Of a DNA stretch of 14,245 nt, positions 6,235 through 12,412 are shown one piece after another. Both the position numbers and the translations under genes were made by a program. Under the pieces are notes generated by a model. The model worked only from the letters and a program-made list of their open reading frames with translations, searched no databases and was not told where the DNA came from. How positions within the stretch are numbered: position 1 is the stretch's first letter; each line of letters starts with the position of its first letter. Origin of the DNA: Acidimicrobiia bacterium (GTDB taxonomy: Bacteria; Actinomycetota; Acidimicrobiia; Spongiisociales; ZC4RG35); assembly GCA_029865445.1 (NCBI GenBank), contig JAOUGY010000065.1:1-14245 (forward strand). Direction: 5' to 3'.

Positions 6235-7131
6235 ATGAGCCTGGCCGGACGATTGGAGGGTGAGGAGGCGAAAGCCTCTTCACCCTCATCGAGGCTCGGC
6301 AAGACAGTCACGCTGGGCCCGGGTCTGGCGTATCTGGCTGTGATGTTGGGGGCGCCGCTCGCCCTCATAGTCGGGTATTCGTTTCTCACGAGAGGGAGCT
6401 TCGGGGGAGTGGTGATGGAGCCCACGCTCGATGCGTGGGGGAAGCTCGCCAATCCGATCTTCTTCGACGTGGTCGCCGGTTCGATCAAGATCGCCTCCAT
6501 CGCCACGGTGCTGGCGCTGGCCATCGGATACCCGGCGGCTTGGGTGATCGCAGGGCTCCCGGCCAAGTGGAAGACCGTGGCTCTCGTGGCGGTTGTCTTG
6601 CCGTTCTGGTCCAACTTCCTGATCCGCACCTACGCGTGGATCGTGCTCCTGAACAACGAAGGTCTCATCAATCGCGTGCTGCGCGGCTGGGGTCTGATCG
6701 ACGAGCCGCTCGGCATGCTCTACACCGAAGGCGCCATTGTGGTTGGGCTGGTCTACATCTACCTGCCGCTGATGATCCTGCCTCTCTACTCATCGATTGA
6801 ACGCCTCGATCCGGCGTTGCGTGAAGCCGCTTTCGACCTGGGCGCATCACCTCGGCGGACGTTCCGACGTGTGCTCCTCCCGCTCACCCTGCCGGGGATC
6901 ATGGCCGGCTCGATCTTCGTGTTCGTGCCTTCACTCGGGAACTTCGTCGTCCCTGAACTGCTGGGAGGGGGACAGGAGATCATGATCGGCAACTTGGTCA
7001 GAGACCAGTTCTTCAAGGCGCGGGATCTCCCGTTCGGATCGGTCCTGGCGTTGTGCGTGATCGCCCTGATGCTGGTGTTGTTGTTCATCCAGGCGACCGT
7101 GCTGAGACGAACCAGGGAAACCCATGGCTGA
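6235..7131 (+). CDS. potB: Polyamine ABC transporter permease, PotB/PotH type
   Basis: A 298-aa inner-membrane permease. The start ATG 6235 (MSLAGRLEGEEAKASS) lies one base after the potD stop, so translation is likely coupled; the longer upstream reading frame overlaps potD and is rejected. A hydrophilic N-terminus of about 25 residues is followed by about six membrane helices (roughly 28-50, 78-105, 113-140, 166-187, 215-240, 266-290). The cytoplasmic EAA loop 'REAAFDLGASPRRTFRRVLLPLTLPGI' (196-222) is the docking site for the ATPase. 'FWSNFLIRTYAW' (124-135) is the strongly conserved PotB/PotH segment. It pairs with PotC to form the channel. Its stop overlaps the potC start by 8 nt. Confidence 0.92.
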   Translation: MSLAGRLEGEEAKASSPSSRLGKTVTLGPGLAYLAVMLGAPLALIVGYSFLTRGSFGGVVMEPTLDAWGKLANPIFFDVVAGSIKIASIATVLALAIGYPAAWVIAGLPAKWKTVALVAVVLPFWSNFLIRTYAWIVLLNNEGLINRVLRGWGLIDEPLGMLYTEGAIVVGLVYIYLPLMILPLYSSIERLDPALREAAFDLGASPRRTFRRVLLPLTLPGIMAGSIFVFVPSLGNFVVPELLGGGQEIMIGNLVRDQFFKARDLPFGSVLALCVIALMLVLLFIQATVLRRTRETHG

Positions 7132-7894
7132 GCTCTGGCGTCGTACTCCGCTGTGGATGGCATACGCGTTCTTGTACATCCCGATCGTCGTCTTGTTCGG
7201 GATGAGCTTCAACGCCTCGGGCCTTCCGACCGTCTGGGGCGGATTCACCACCTCGTGGTACGGCGAGCTGTTCTCGAACGACGACATCCTGGGAGGGGCC
7301 CGGACGACGCTGTTGGTGGCGGTCGGCTCGACGATCGTCGCCACCATCCTCGGCACATTGCTCGCCGTTGGGTTGGAGCGCTACAACCGTTCGAGGGTCG
7401 TGGATGCCGCGGTGATGGCGCCCGCCATCTTTCCCGACATCGTGATGGCCTTCTCCCTACTCGCCTTCTACACGCTCATCGGTTTCACATTGGGTCGGGT
7501 GTCGGTGATGGCTTCCCACGTGATCTTCAACCTGGCATTCGTGGCGTCGATCGTTCGAACCCGGCTCCACAACTTCGACAGGAGCGTCGAGGAGGCCGCC
7601 CTCGACCTCGGCGCATCCGAGCTGCGGACCTTTTGGCGCATCACACTGCCCATCATCTCGCCGGGAATCGTCGCCGGGGCGTTGCTCGCCTTCACACTGT
7701 CGATCGACGAGTTCGTCATCGCGTTCTTCACGAACGGACCCGCCCATCCCACCTTGCCGGTGGTGATCTATTCGATGGTGCGTTTCGGCGTGACCCCGGA
7801 GGTGAATGCGCTGGCCGTGGTGCTCATCGGCCTGAGCTTCACAGTGATCTTCGTGGCCCAGCGACTGGGTGGAGTGAAGGAGTTGTTCACGTGA
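7124..7894 (+). CDS. potC: Polyamine ABC transporter permease, PotC/PotI type
   Basis: A 256-aa second permease of the importer. The start ATG 7124 is inside the end of potB (8-nt overlap). The N-terminus 'YAFLYIPIVVLFGMSFN' and 'TSWYGELFSN' are typical of PotC/PotI proteins. About six membrane helices are visible. The EAA loop 'EEAALDLGASELRTFWRITLPIISPGI' (156-182) contacts the ATPase, and 'TLSIDEFVIAFFTNGP' (191-206) is the conserved segment after it. The gene ends in GTGA, which overlaps the potA start by 4 nt. Order, overlaps and family membership make a heterodimeric PotB-PotC channel very likely. Confidence 0.92.
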   Translation: MAELWRRTPLWMAYAFLYIPIVVLFGMSFNASGLPTVWGGFTTSWYGELFSNDDILGGARTTLLVAVGSTIVATILGTLLAVGLERYNRSRVVDAAVMAPAIFPDIVMAFSLLAFYTLIGFTLGRVSVMASHVIFNLAFVASIVRTRLHNFDRSVEEAALDLGASELRTFWRITLPIISPGIVAGALLAFTLSIDEFVIAFFTNGPAHPTLPVVIYSMVRFGVTPEVNALAVVLIGLSFTVIFVAQRLGGVKELFT

Positions 7895-8922
7895 CGCTGA
7901 TCTCGATCCAGGGTGTCACCAAGCGGTTCGGGGACATCGTCGCCCTCGACGACGTGTCCATCGACGTCGCCGACAACGAGTTCTTCTCGCTGCTAGGACC
8001 GTCCGGGTGTGGCAAGACGACCTTGCTGCGCATCCTGGCCGGGTTCGAACAACCCGATACGGGTGCGGTGCTCCTCGACGGCAAGAACCTGGTGGGGACA
8101 AAGCCCTATCACCGACCGGTCAACATGATGTTCCAGTCGTATGCGCTGTTCCCTCACATGACGGTGCGCAAGAACGTGGCGTTCGGCTTGGAGGAGGAGA
8201 GGCTCCCCCGATCGGAGATCGATACCCGGGTGGAGGAGGCGCTGGCCAAGGTCGGGTTGGAGTCGATGGCCGATCGCAAGCCGCACCAGTTGTCGGGGGG
8301 TCAGCGGCAGCGGGTAGCCCTGGCGAGGGCGGTGGTGAAACGTCCCAGGGTGTTGTTGCTGGATGAGCCGTTGGGGGCGCTGGATCGCAAGATTCGGGCC
8401 GAGATGCAGTTGGAGTTGAAGCGACTGCAACACGAGGTGGGGATCACCTTCATCGTCGTCACCCACGATCAGGAGGAAGCCATGTCCATGGCGGACAGGG
8501 TGGCAGTGATGCACCACGGCCGCGTGCTCCAGGTGGCATCGCCGGTTGAGCTGTACGAGAAGCCGTCATCGTTCTTCGTGGCCGATTTCATCGGCGAGAT
8601 GAACTTCTTGGAGGGCTCGTTGCAGGGTGACCGGTTCGTGGTGCCCGGGGTCGGGTCGTTTGCCGCCGAGGGCCAGGCCTCGGAAGTGCGGTGGTTGGCG
8701 GTTCGCCCCGAGAAGCTCCTGATCAACCCGACCGAGGCCGCGAACCGGCTCGACGGGACGGTGGTCGACGTGTCTTTCTACGGAGCGTTGACCCATTGTG
8801 TGGTGTCCGTGCCGGGTCTCCAGACGCCGCTCCGGGCGAACGTGACGGGTCCTCTCGCCCTCACCCCGGGCGCCACGGTGACTCTCGGCTGGAACCCCTC
8901 GGACTCGATCACGCTCTCCTGA
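7891..8922 (+). CDS. potA: Polyamine ABC transporter ATP-binding protein
   Basis: A 343-aa ABC ATPase. The start is GTG 7891 (VTLISIQGVTKRFG), which overlaps the potC stop as GTGA with a GA-rich ribosome-binding stretch (GGAGTGAAGGAG) just upstream; the reading frame extends further back but only as antiparallel-type noise inside potC. Nucleotide-binding motifs are complete: Walker A GPSGCGKT (36-43), Q-loop Q82, signature LSGGQ (134-138), Walker B LLLDEP (155-160), D-loop 'GALD' and switch H192. 'FQSYALFPHMTV' and 'DRVAVMHHGRVLQVASPVELYEKP' are typical of the PotA/MalK-like CUT group. Residues about 265-340 form the C-terminal TOBE_2 domain ('RPEKLLI', 'YGALTHCVV') often used for regulation. 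It powers PotBC and is the last gene of the operon; palindromic repeats that could end transcription follow within 30 nt. Confidence 0.93.
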   Translation: MTLISIQGVTKRFGDIVALDDVSIDVADNEFFSLLGPSGCGKTTLLRILAGFEQPDTGAVLLDGKNLVGTKPYHRPVNMMFQSYALFPHMTVRKNVAFGLEEERLPRSEIDTRVEEALAKVGLESMADRKPHQLSGGQRQRVALARAVVKRPRVLLLDEPLGALDRKIRAEMQLELKRLQHEVGITFIVVTHDQEEAMSMADRVAVMHHGRVLQVASPVELYEKPSSFFVADFIGEMNFLEGSLQGDRFVVPGVGSFAAEGQASEVRWLAVRPEKLLINPTEAANRLDGTVVDVSFYGALTHCVVSVPGLQTPLRANVTGPLALTPGATVTLGWNPSDSITLS

Positions 8923-8943
8923 CCGACGCCCTGGAGAGACCGG

Positions 8944-8993
8944 TTCTAACGCACGAGAAGCAGCAATATGCTGCTTCTCGTGCGTGAAAACGG
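8944..8993. repeat. Palindromic intergenic repeat, copy 1 (50 bp)
   Basis: A perfect inverted repeat: ACGCACGAGAAGCAGC (8949-8964) pairs with its exact complement at 8970-8985 across the 5-nt spacer AATAT, whose outer bases can also pair. Conserved flanks TTCTA (before) and GAAAACGG (after) make a 50-bp unit that recurs at 9047. It sits 21 nt after potA and can fold in either transcript. It probably works as a terminator for the convergent genes, a REP-like dispersed element, or both. Confidence 0.75.
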
Positions 8994-9046
8994 CCCTGCC
9001 GACCGCTGATCGTCCGCCAGCCGCGGTCTACGCATCCCGGATCGCC

Positions 9047-9096
9047 TTCTAACGCACGAGAAGCAGCTATGTGCTGCATTTCGTGCGTGAAAACGG
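9047..9096. repeat. Palindromic intergenic repeat, copy 2 (50 bp)
   Basis: Second copy of the 8944 unit, the same length and orientation, 103 bp downstream. The first 24 bases, including the whole left arm (9052-9067), are identical to copy 1, and so is the end CGTGCGTGAAAACGG. The right arm (9073-9088) differs at two positions, leaving one G-T wobble and one A-A mismatch, and the loop is TATGT instead of AATAT. A weaker inverted repeat (GACCGC 9001-9006 with GCGGTC 9023-9028) lies between the two copies. It is 36 nt from the stop of the convergent cDPGS-family gene. Confidence 0.72.
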
Positions 9097-9131
9097 GTGC
9101 CGGGGGGTGGGGCTCCGTCCGTCGGATCTGG

Positions 9132-10478
9132 TCAACCGGTTGTGATCGGTCTCCTTCCGCCCAACGCCCGGGTGATGAACGGGATCATGGCGTCCTTGAG
9201 GGTGGGGTGGCCCACATCGGCCGACTCGTACACGACGTGCCTGGTTGGATGACCGGTGTCGATGATTCGTTCGAGCGCCATGGGTGTGCCGGTGACGACC
9301 ACGTCACACGGTGTGGCTTTGATCGTGGCCTCCAGCTCCGCAAGCTGTTCGTTTCCGTATCCCATTGCCGGTAGCACCGGTCCAAGCATTGGGTACTTCT
9401 GGAATATCGATGCGATCGATCCGACCGCATACGGGCGAGGATCGACGATCTGGTCGGCGCCGGCCCGACGCACGGCGACCGTTCCAGCTCCGTAGGGCAT
9501 GCCGCCGTGGGTGAGGGTGGGCCCATCTTCGACCACCAGCACCTTCTTCCCGGCCACGTCGGGCCCGTCCTCCAACCGGACCGGCGACGCGGTTTGGACG
9601 ATCGTCGCGGTCGGGTTCATCGCTTTGACCGACTCGATGACGTGGGTCACGTCGTGCGGATCGGCGGTATCCACCTTGTTGATGACGACGATGTGTGACA
9701 TCCGGACGTTCAGTTCGCCCGGGTGGTAACGCATCTCGTGTCCGGGGCGGAGCGGATCGGCGACTGTGATCATGAGATCCGGTCGATAGAACGGGAAGTC
9801 GTTGTTCCCGCCATCCCACACGATGACGTCTGCTTCGGACTCCGCCTGATGGAGGATGTCGGCGTAGTCAACGCCTGCATACATCACCATGCCCGCCATG
9901 ACAGGAGCCTCGTATTCTTCCCGTTCCTCGACGGTGGGATTCGAGGCGTCGATGTCTTCGACGGTGGCGAACCGCTGCACCCTCATGGCCTCGAGGTCGC
10001 CGTAGGGCATCGGATGGCGGACCAAGGCCACCCGCAGCCCGGCTTCGGTGAGCAACCTCCCGATGTGGCGACTCGTCTGGCTCTTTCCGGCGCCGGTCCT
10101 CACCGCGCAGACGGCCACGACCGGCTTGGTCGACGTCAGCATGGTTGCCTTCGGGCCGATCAGTTTGAAGTCGGCGCCGTGCGCCATGGCGATTGATGCC
10201 TTGTGCATCACCTCTTCGTGGGACAGGTCCGAGTAGGCGAACACGACCTCGTCGATGTGCTCGCTCTGGATCAGGTCACCCAGTGTCGCCTCATCGACGA
10301 TCGGAATCCCGTCGGGATACCGATCGCCGGCGAGTGACGCCGGATACGTCCTGTCGGCGATTCCGGGAATCTGGGCCGCGGTGAACGCGACCACCTCGGT
10401 CTGGTCGTCGTTGCGGAATGCCACGTTGAAGTCGTGGAAATCTCTCCCTCCCGCCCCCATGATGACGGTCCGTTTCAT
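9132..10478 (-). CDS. Cyclic 2,3-diphosphoglycerate synthetase-family P-loop protein
   Basis: A 448-aa protein of the family known from archaeal cyclic 2,3-diphosphoglycerate synthetase (also filed as a predicted GTPase). The start ATG 10478 (MKRTVIMGAGGRDFHDFNVAF) has GGAGGA just upstream. The N-terminal part is Rossmann-like ('VIMGAGGRDFHDFN', 'IPIVDEATLGDLI', 'DEVVFAYSDLSHEEVMHKAS'). A P-loop follows, 'VRTGAGKSQTSRHI' (126-139, with K132-S133), then 'HPMPYGDLEAMRVQRFA' (155-171), 'DVIVWDGGNNDFPF' (217-230) and 'VVINKVD' (264-270), all typical of the family. In methanogens the enzyme cyclises 2,3-DPG with ATP to make a thermoprotectant. In bacteria the role is not established, and thermoprotection should not be assumed. 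Here it follows an AdiC-like antiporter and lies near ornithine carbamoyltransferase, so a role in arginine/carbamoyl-phosphate metabolism is possible (inference). The family call is firm; the activity is open. Confidence 0.85.
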   Translation of the reverse strand: MKRTVIMGAGGRDFHDFNVAFRNDDQTEVVAFTAAQIPGIADRTYPASLAGDRYPDGIPIVDEATLGDLIQSEHIDEVVFAYSDLSHEEVMHKASIAMAHGADFKLIGPKATMLTSTKPVVAVCAVRTGAGKSQTSRHIGRLLTEAGLRVALVRHPMPYGDLEAMRVQRFATVEDIDASNPTVEEREEYEAPVMAGMVMYAGVDYADILHQAESEADVIVWDGGNNDFPFYRPDLMITVADPLRPGHEMRYHPGELNVRMSHIVVINKVDTADPHDVTHVIESVKAMNPTATIVQTASPVRLEDGPDVAGKKVLVVEDGPTLTHGGMPYGAGTVAVRRAGADQIVDPRPYAVGSIASIFQKYPMLGPVLPAMGYGNEQLAELEATIKATPCDVVVTGTPMALERIIDTGHPTRHVVYESADVGHPTLKDAMIPFITRALGGRRPITTG

Positions 10479-10499
10479 TGTTCCTCCATTCGGACGCGA

Positions 10500-10531
10500 G
10501 TTGGGACCGGATCCGGGGATCCGGTCCCAAC
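10500..10531 (-). promoter_or_regulatory. Perfect 15-bp inverted repeat between antiporter and cDPGS-family gene
   Basis: GTTGGGACCGGATCC (10500-10514) and its exact complement (10517-10531) are separated by GG, so the RNA would fold as a 14-bp stem with a 4-nt loop. It lies 5 nt after the antiporter stop and about 21 nt before the cDPGS-family start on the same strand. No T run follows. It may be an intercistronic terminator or attenuator, or an mRNA-stabilising or processing hairpin that sets different levels for the two genes. A protein operator is also possible. Confidence 0.5.
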
Positions 10532-10536
10532 GTCGT

Positions 10537-11910
10537 TCATTGCCTCATCGTGTCCATCAGTTCGGCGACCGATTCGGGTACCCGTACCCGCGTCGGTGCG
10601 TGAGCCCGGGTCCACTTCATCCACACGAACACCGGGATTCCGGCCAGCAGCAGCAACAGCCCATAGAAAGCGACCTCTTGCCCGGCACCGAACACTGCCC
10701 ACACCGAGTAGGCGAATGCCAGTGCGGCGATGATCACGTCACCGGTGAGCTTCTTGCCGTCGAAGCGGTGACGATCTTTCACGAACAACATCACCTGGGC
10801 CGCCGCCGAATAGGCGTACGGGATGAGCGTTGTCAGTGTGGCCAGCAGCAGCGTGTAGGTGAACAGATCCACGAGGCCACGGGTGTAATTCGTGGCCATC
10901 AGGATCGTGACGAGCACGCTCGAGATGACCAATCCGAACACCGGTGTTCCGCCCCGTCCCAGCTTCCCGAACGCGGCCGGGAACAGGTGATCCCTGGCCG
11001 CGGCCATCGGGATCTGGCCTTGGATGAGGATCCACCCGTTCAGGGCTCCGAAGGTGGAGATGACCGCGCCGAGTGCGACCAGGTTGCCGGCCAAGCCGCC
11101 AAACGCCACCTCGGCGGCATCGGCGAACGGTGCGGTCGACTCGGCGAGCGTCGCCGCCGGGATGATCCCCAGAACCGCAATGGTGCTGAGGATGTAGATT
11201 GCAGCCGTTCCGATCGTTCCCCAAATCGTGGCCCGCGGGATGTTTCTCGTCGGATTCTCCACGTCCTCGGCCGGGATCGTGGCCGATTCGAGTCCCAGGA
11301 AGGCCCAGAGAGTGAGTGCGGCCACCGCCGTGATCGCTCCGAACGCGGATCCTTCGCTCTGATTGAAAGGAGTGAAGTGATCCATGTTCACGAACGCCAG
11401 ACCGATGGTGGCCATGACGATCAAAGGAAGGACCTTCAACACCGTCGTGATGCCCTGGACGATCCCGGACTGGCGAACGCCCACCGCGTTGACCCAGGTG
11501 AGCACCCAGATCGCGCCAAGGGCGGTCACTGCGGCGAGCCACGGCTCATCGCTGATCGCCGGGAAGAAGACGCCGAGGTAGCCGGCGAAGGCCACCGCGA
11601 TCGCTGCGTTCCCGGCCCAAACCGCTATCCAGTAGCCCCACGCGGTCTGGAATCCGATGAAGTCACCAAAAGCCCGTCTGCTGTACTCGTAGGGGCCGCC
11701 GGTCCTCGGGTATGTCCGGCCCAGGCGGGCGAACACGATGGCCAAGAGGACGGCCCCGGCGGCGGTGAACAGCCAGCCGAGCAAGCTGATTCCGCCGAAT
11801 TGCGCCAACGACGAGGGGAGCAGGAAGACGCCCGATCCGATCATGTTGCCCACGACCAGCGCGGTCGCCAACCAGAGTCCCAACGCCTTTGGTCTCGATG
11901 GTTGCGACAT
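10537..11910 (-). CDS. APC-superfamily basic amino acid/polyamine antiporter, AdiC-like
   Basis: A 457-aa, 12-helix transporter of the APC superfamily (basic amino acid/polyamine antiporter branch). ATG 11910 (MSQPSRPKALGLWL) is preferred: AAAGGAGG lies 8 nt upstream, while the GTG at 11919 overlaps that site. The protein aligns with E. coli arginine:agmatine antiporter AdiC almost without gaps over the first 300 residues. 'GNMIGSGVFLLP' gives N22 and the unwound TM1. Y93, A96 and N101 lie in 'YWIAVWAGN'. W202 and E208 lie in 'LWAFLGLES', and W293 in 'GALNGWILIQGQ'. All match AdiC substrate-site or gating residues at the same numbers (AdiC numbering from memory); C97 of AdiC is V97 here. Exchange of arginine, ornithine or a polyamine across the cell membrane is therefore likely. 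It precedes the cDPGS-family gene on the same strand and is divergent from 12045. Confidence 0.86.
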   Translation of the reverse strand: MSQPSRPKALGLWLATALVVGNMIGSGVFLLPSSLAQFGGISLLGWLFTAAGAVLLAIVFARLGRTYPRTGGPYEYSRRAFGDFIGFQTAWGYWIAVWAGNAAIAVAFAGYLGVFFPAISDEPWLAAVTALGAIWVLTWVNAVGVRQSGIVQGITTVLKVLPLIVMATIGLAFVNMDHFTPFNQSEGSAFGAITAVAALTLWAFLGLESATIPAEDVENPTRNIPRATIWGTIGTAAIYILSTIAVLGIIPAATLAESTAPFADAAEVAFGGLAGNLVALGAVISTFGALNGWILIQGQIPMAAARDHLFPAAFGKLGRGGTPVFGLVISSVLVTILMATNYTRGLVDLFTYTLLLATLTTLIPYAYSAAAQVMLFVKDRHRFDGKKLTGDVIIAALAFAYSVWAVFGAGQEVAFYGLLLLLAGIPVFVWMKWTRAHAPTRVRVPESVAELMDTMRQ

Positions 11911-11936
11911 GAGACCCACCTCCTTTGCGAGGTCTC
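11911..11936 (-). promoter_or_regulatory. Leader hairpin overlapping the ribosome-binding site of the antiporter
   Basis: In the minus-strand transcript GAGACC and GGUCUC bracket the Shine-Dalgarno AAAGGAGG and end directly at the AUG (complement of 11911-11936). An alternative inner stem pairs ACCUC with the GAGGU that contains the Shine-Dalgarno core, around the loop GCAAAG. Either fold could limit ribosome access. This is a structural observation only; no ligand or sensor is apparent. Confidence 0.35.
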
Positions 11937-12030
11937 GCCCGGAGTGTCCGTCGACGGCCGGCGCCGTGCCAGAGGAAGAAGGCGGTTCCAGAGCGCCGAT
12001 GGTCTCGGCCGCGTTCCTCTGAGTTTCCGG

Positions 12031-12036
12031 TAGGTT
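12031..12036 (+). promoter_or_regulatory. Possible -10 element for a leaderless transcript of the 12045 gene
   Basis: TAGGTT fits the actinobacterial -10 pattern TANNNT and lies 8 nt before ATG 12045, the spacing expected when transcription begins at or next to the start codon. No convincing ribosome-binding site or -35 box is present, which fits a leaderless message but remains weak evidence. Confidence 0.28.
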
Positions 12037-12044
12037 GGTGCTCG

Positions 12045-12329
12045 ATGACGTCGTTGCTCACGGCCTGCGCCCTTGGGGTGGGAGTCGCGGTGCTGGCCTC
12101 GATCGTTCATCGCCTTCTCCGACTCCTGGACCGGCAGGGCTGGATCTTCTACGGCACAGAGCCGCGGAGGCCCATCGGCTACCGGACGGCGATGGCGCTG
12201 ATGGAGTTCGAGACGCTCTTCAACCCCCCGGTGGAACACGTACTCGAGTATCGACGACACGGCGATCTCTGGATCCAGGTGGGTTCGGCCGACGATCCGG
12301 ATGGGCGGGGGGATGAGGGCCGTACTTAG
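12045..12329 (+). CDS. Small single-helix membrane protein of 94 aa, unknown function
   Basis: The product MTSLLTACALGVGVAVLASIVHRLL... has one N-terminal membrane helix (residues 3-25), a basic stretch 'HRLLRLLDRQGWIFYGTEPRRPIGYRTA', then 'ALMEFETLFNPPVEHVLEYRRHGD' and an acidic tail. The helix followed by a short cytoplasmic domain with a 'GWIxY...RP.G' and 'F.LF.P..eH..E' pattern resembles short uncharacterised actinobacterial proteins (possibly the DUF6191 type, from memory only). ATG 12045 is chosen because the upstream part of the open frame (from 11925) is Arg-rich and lies in the promoter region of the divergent antiporter. It precedes ornithine carbamoyltransferase by 83 nt, which appears to have its own promoter. 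The function is unknown. Confidence 0.6.
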   Translation: MTSLLTACALGVGVAVLASIVHRLLRLLDRQGWIFYGTEPRRPIGYRTAMALMEFETLFNPPVEHVLEYRRHGDLWIQVGSADDPDGRGDEGRT

Positions 12330-12359
12330 GCCGATCGGCAGCGAAAGGTCCTTTCGACC

Positions 12360-12389
12360 GTGACGTGGCCGGAGCCGCCGCCGTACTTT
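12360..12389 (+). promoter_or_regulatory. Putative promoter for ornithine carbamoyltransferase
   Basis: GTGACG (12360-12365, resembling TTGACG) and TACTTT (12384-12389, fitting TANNNT) are 18 bp apart, and the expected start of transcription is some 15-20 nt before the ATG at 12413. Just upstream lies a short odd palindrome, CGAAAGG-T-CCTTTCG (12342-12356), which could be an operator; it does not resemble an ARG box. Confidence 0.35.
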
Positions 12390-12412
12390 CAGGGCATCCG
12401 ACCTCGGAGCCA

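Noticed and set aside
5139..6629. 496-residue open frame on the minus strand opposite potD and potB
   Set aside because: It is a shadow of two well-supported genes; its composition is Val/Gly/Arg-rich, with no family signature.
8944..9096. CRISPR-like or attenuator reading of the two repeats
   Set aside because: There are only two units, each itself a long palindrome, with one spacer and no cas genes; a REP-like or terminator element fits better.
10255..12033. 592-residue open frame on the plus strand opposite the antiporter and cDPGS-family genes
   Set aside because: It is antisense to two genes with clear family motifs. Its translation is Arg/Gln/His/Glu-rich low-complexity without motifs, as expected for a shadow frame in GC-rich DNA.
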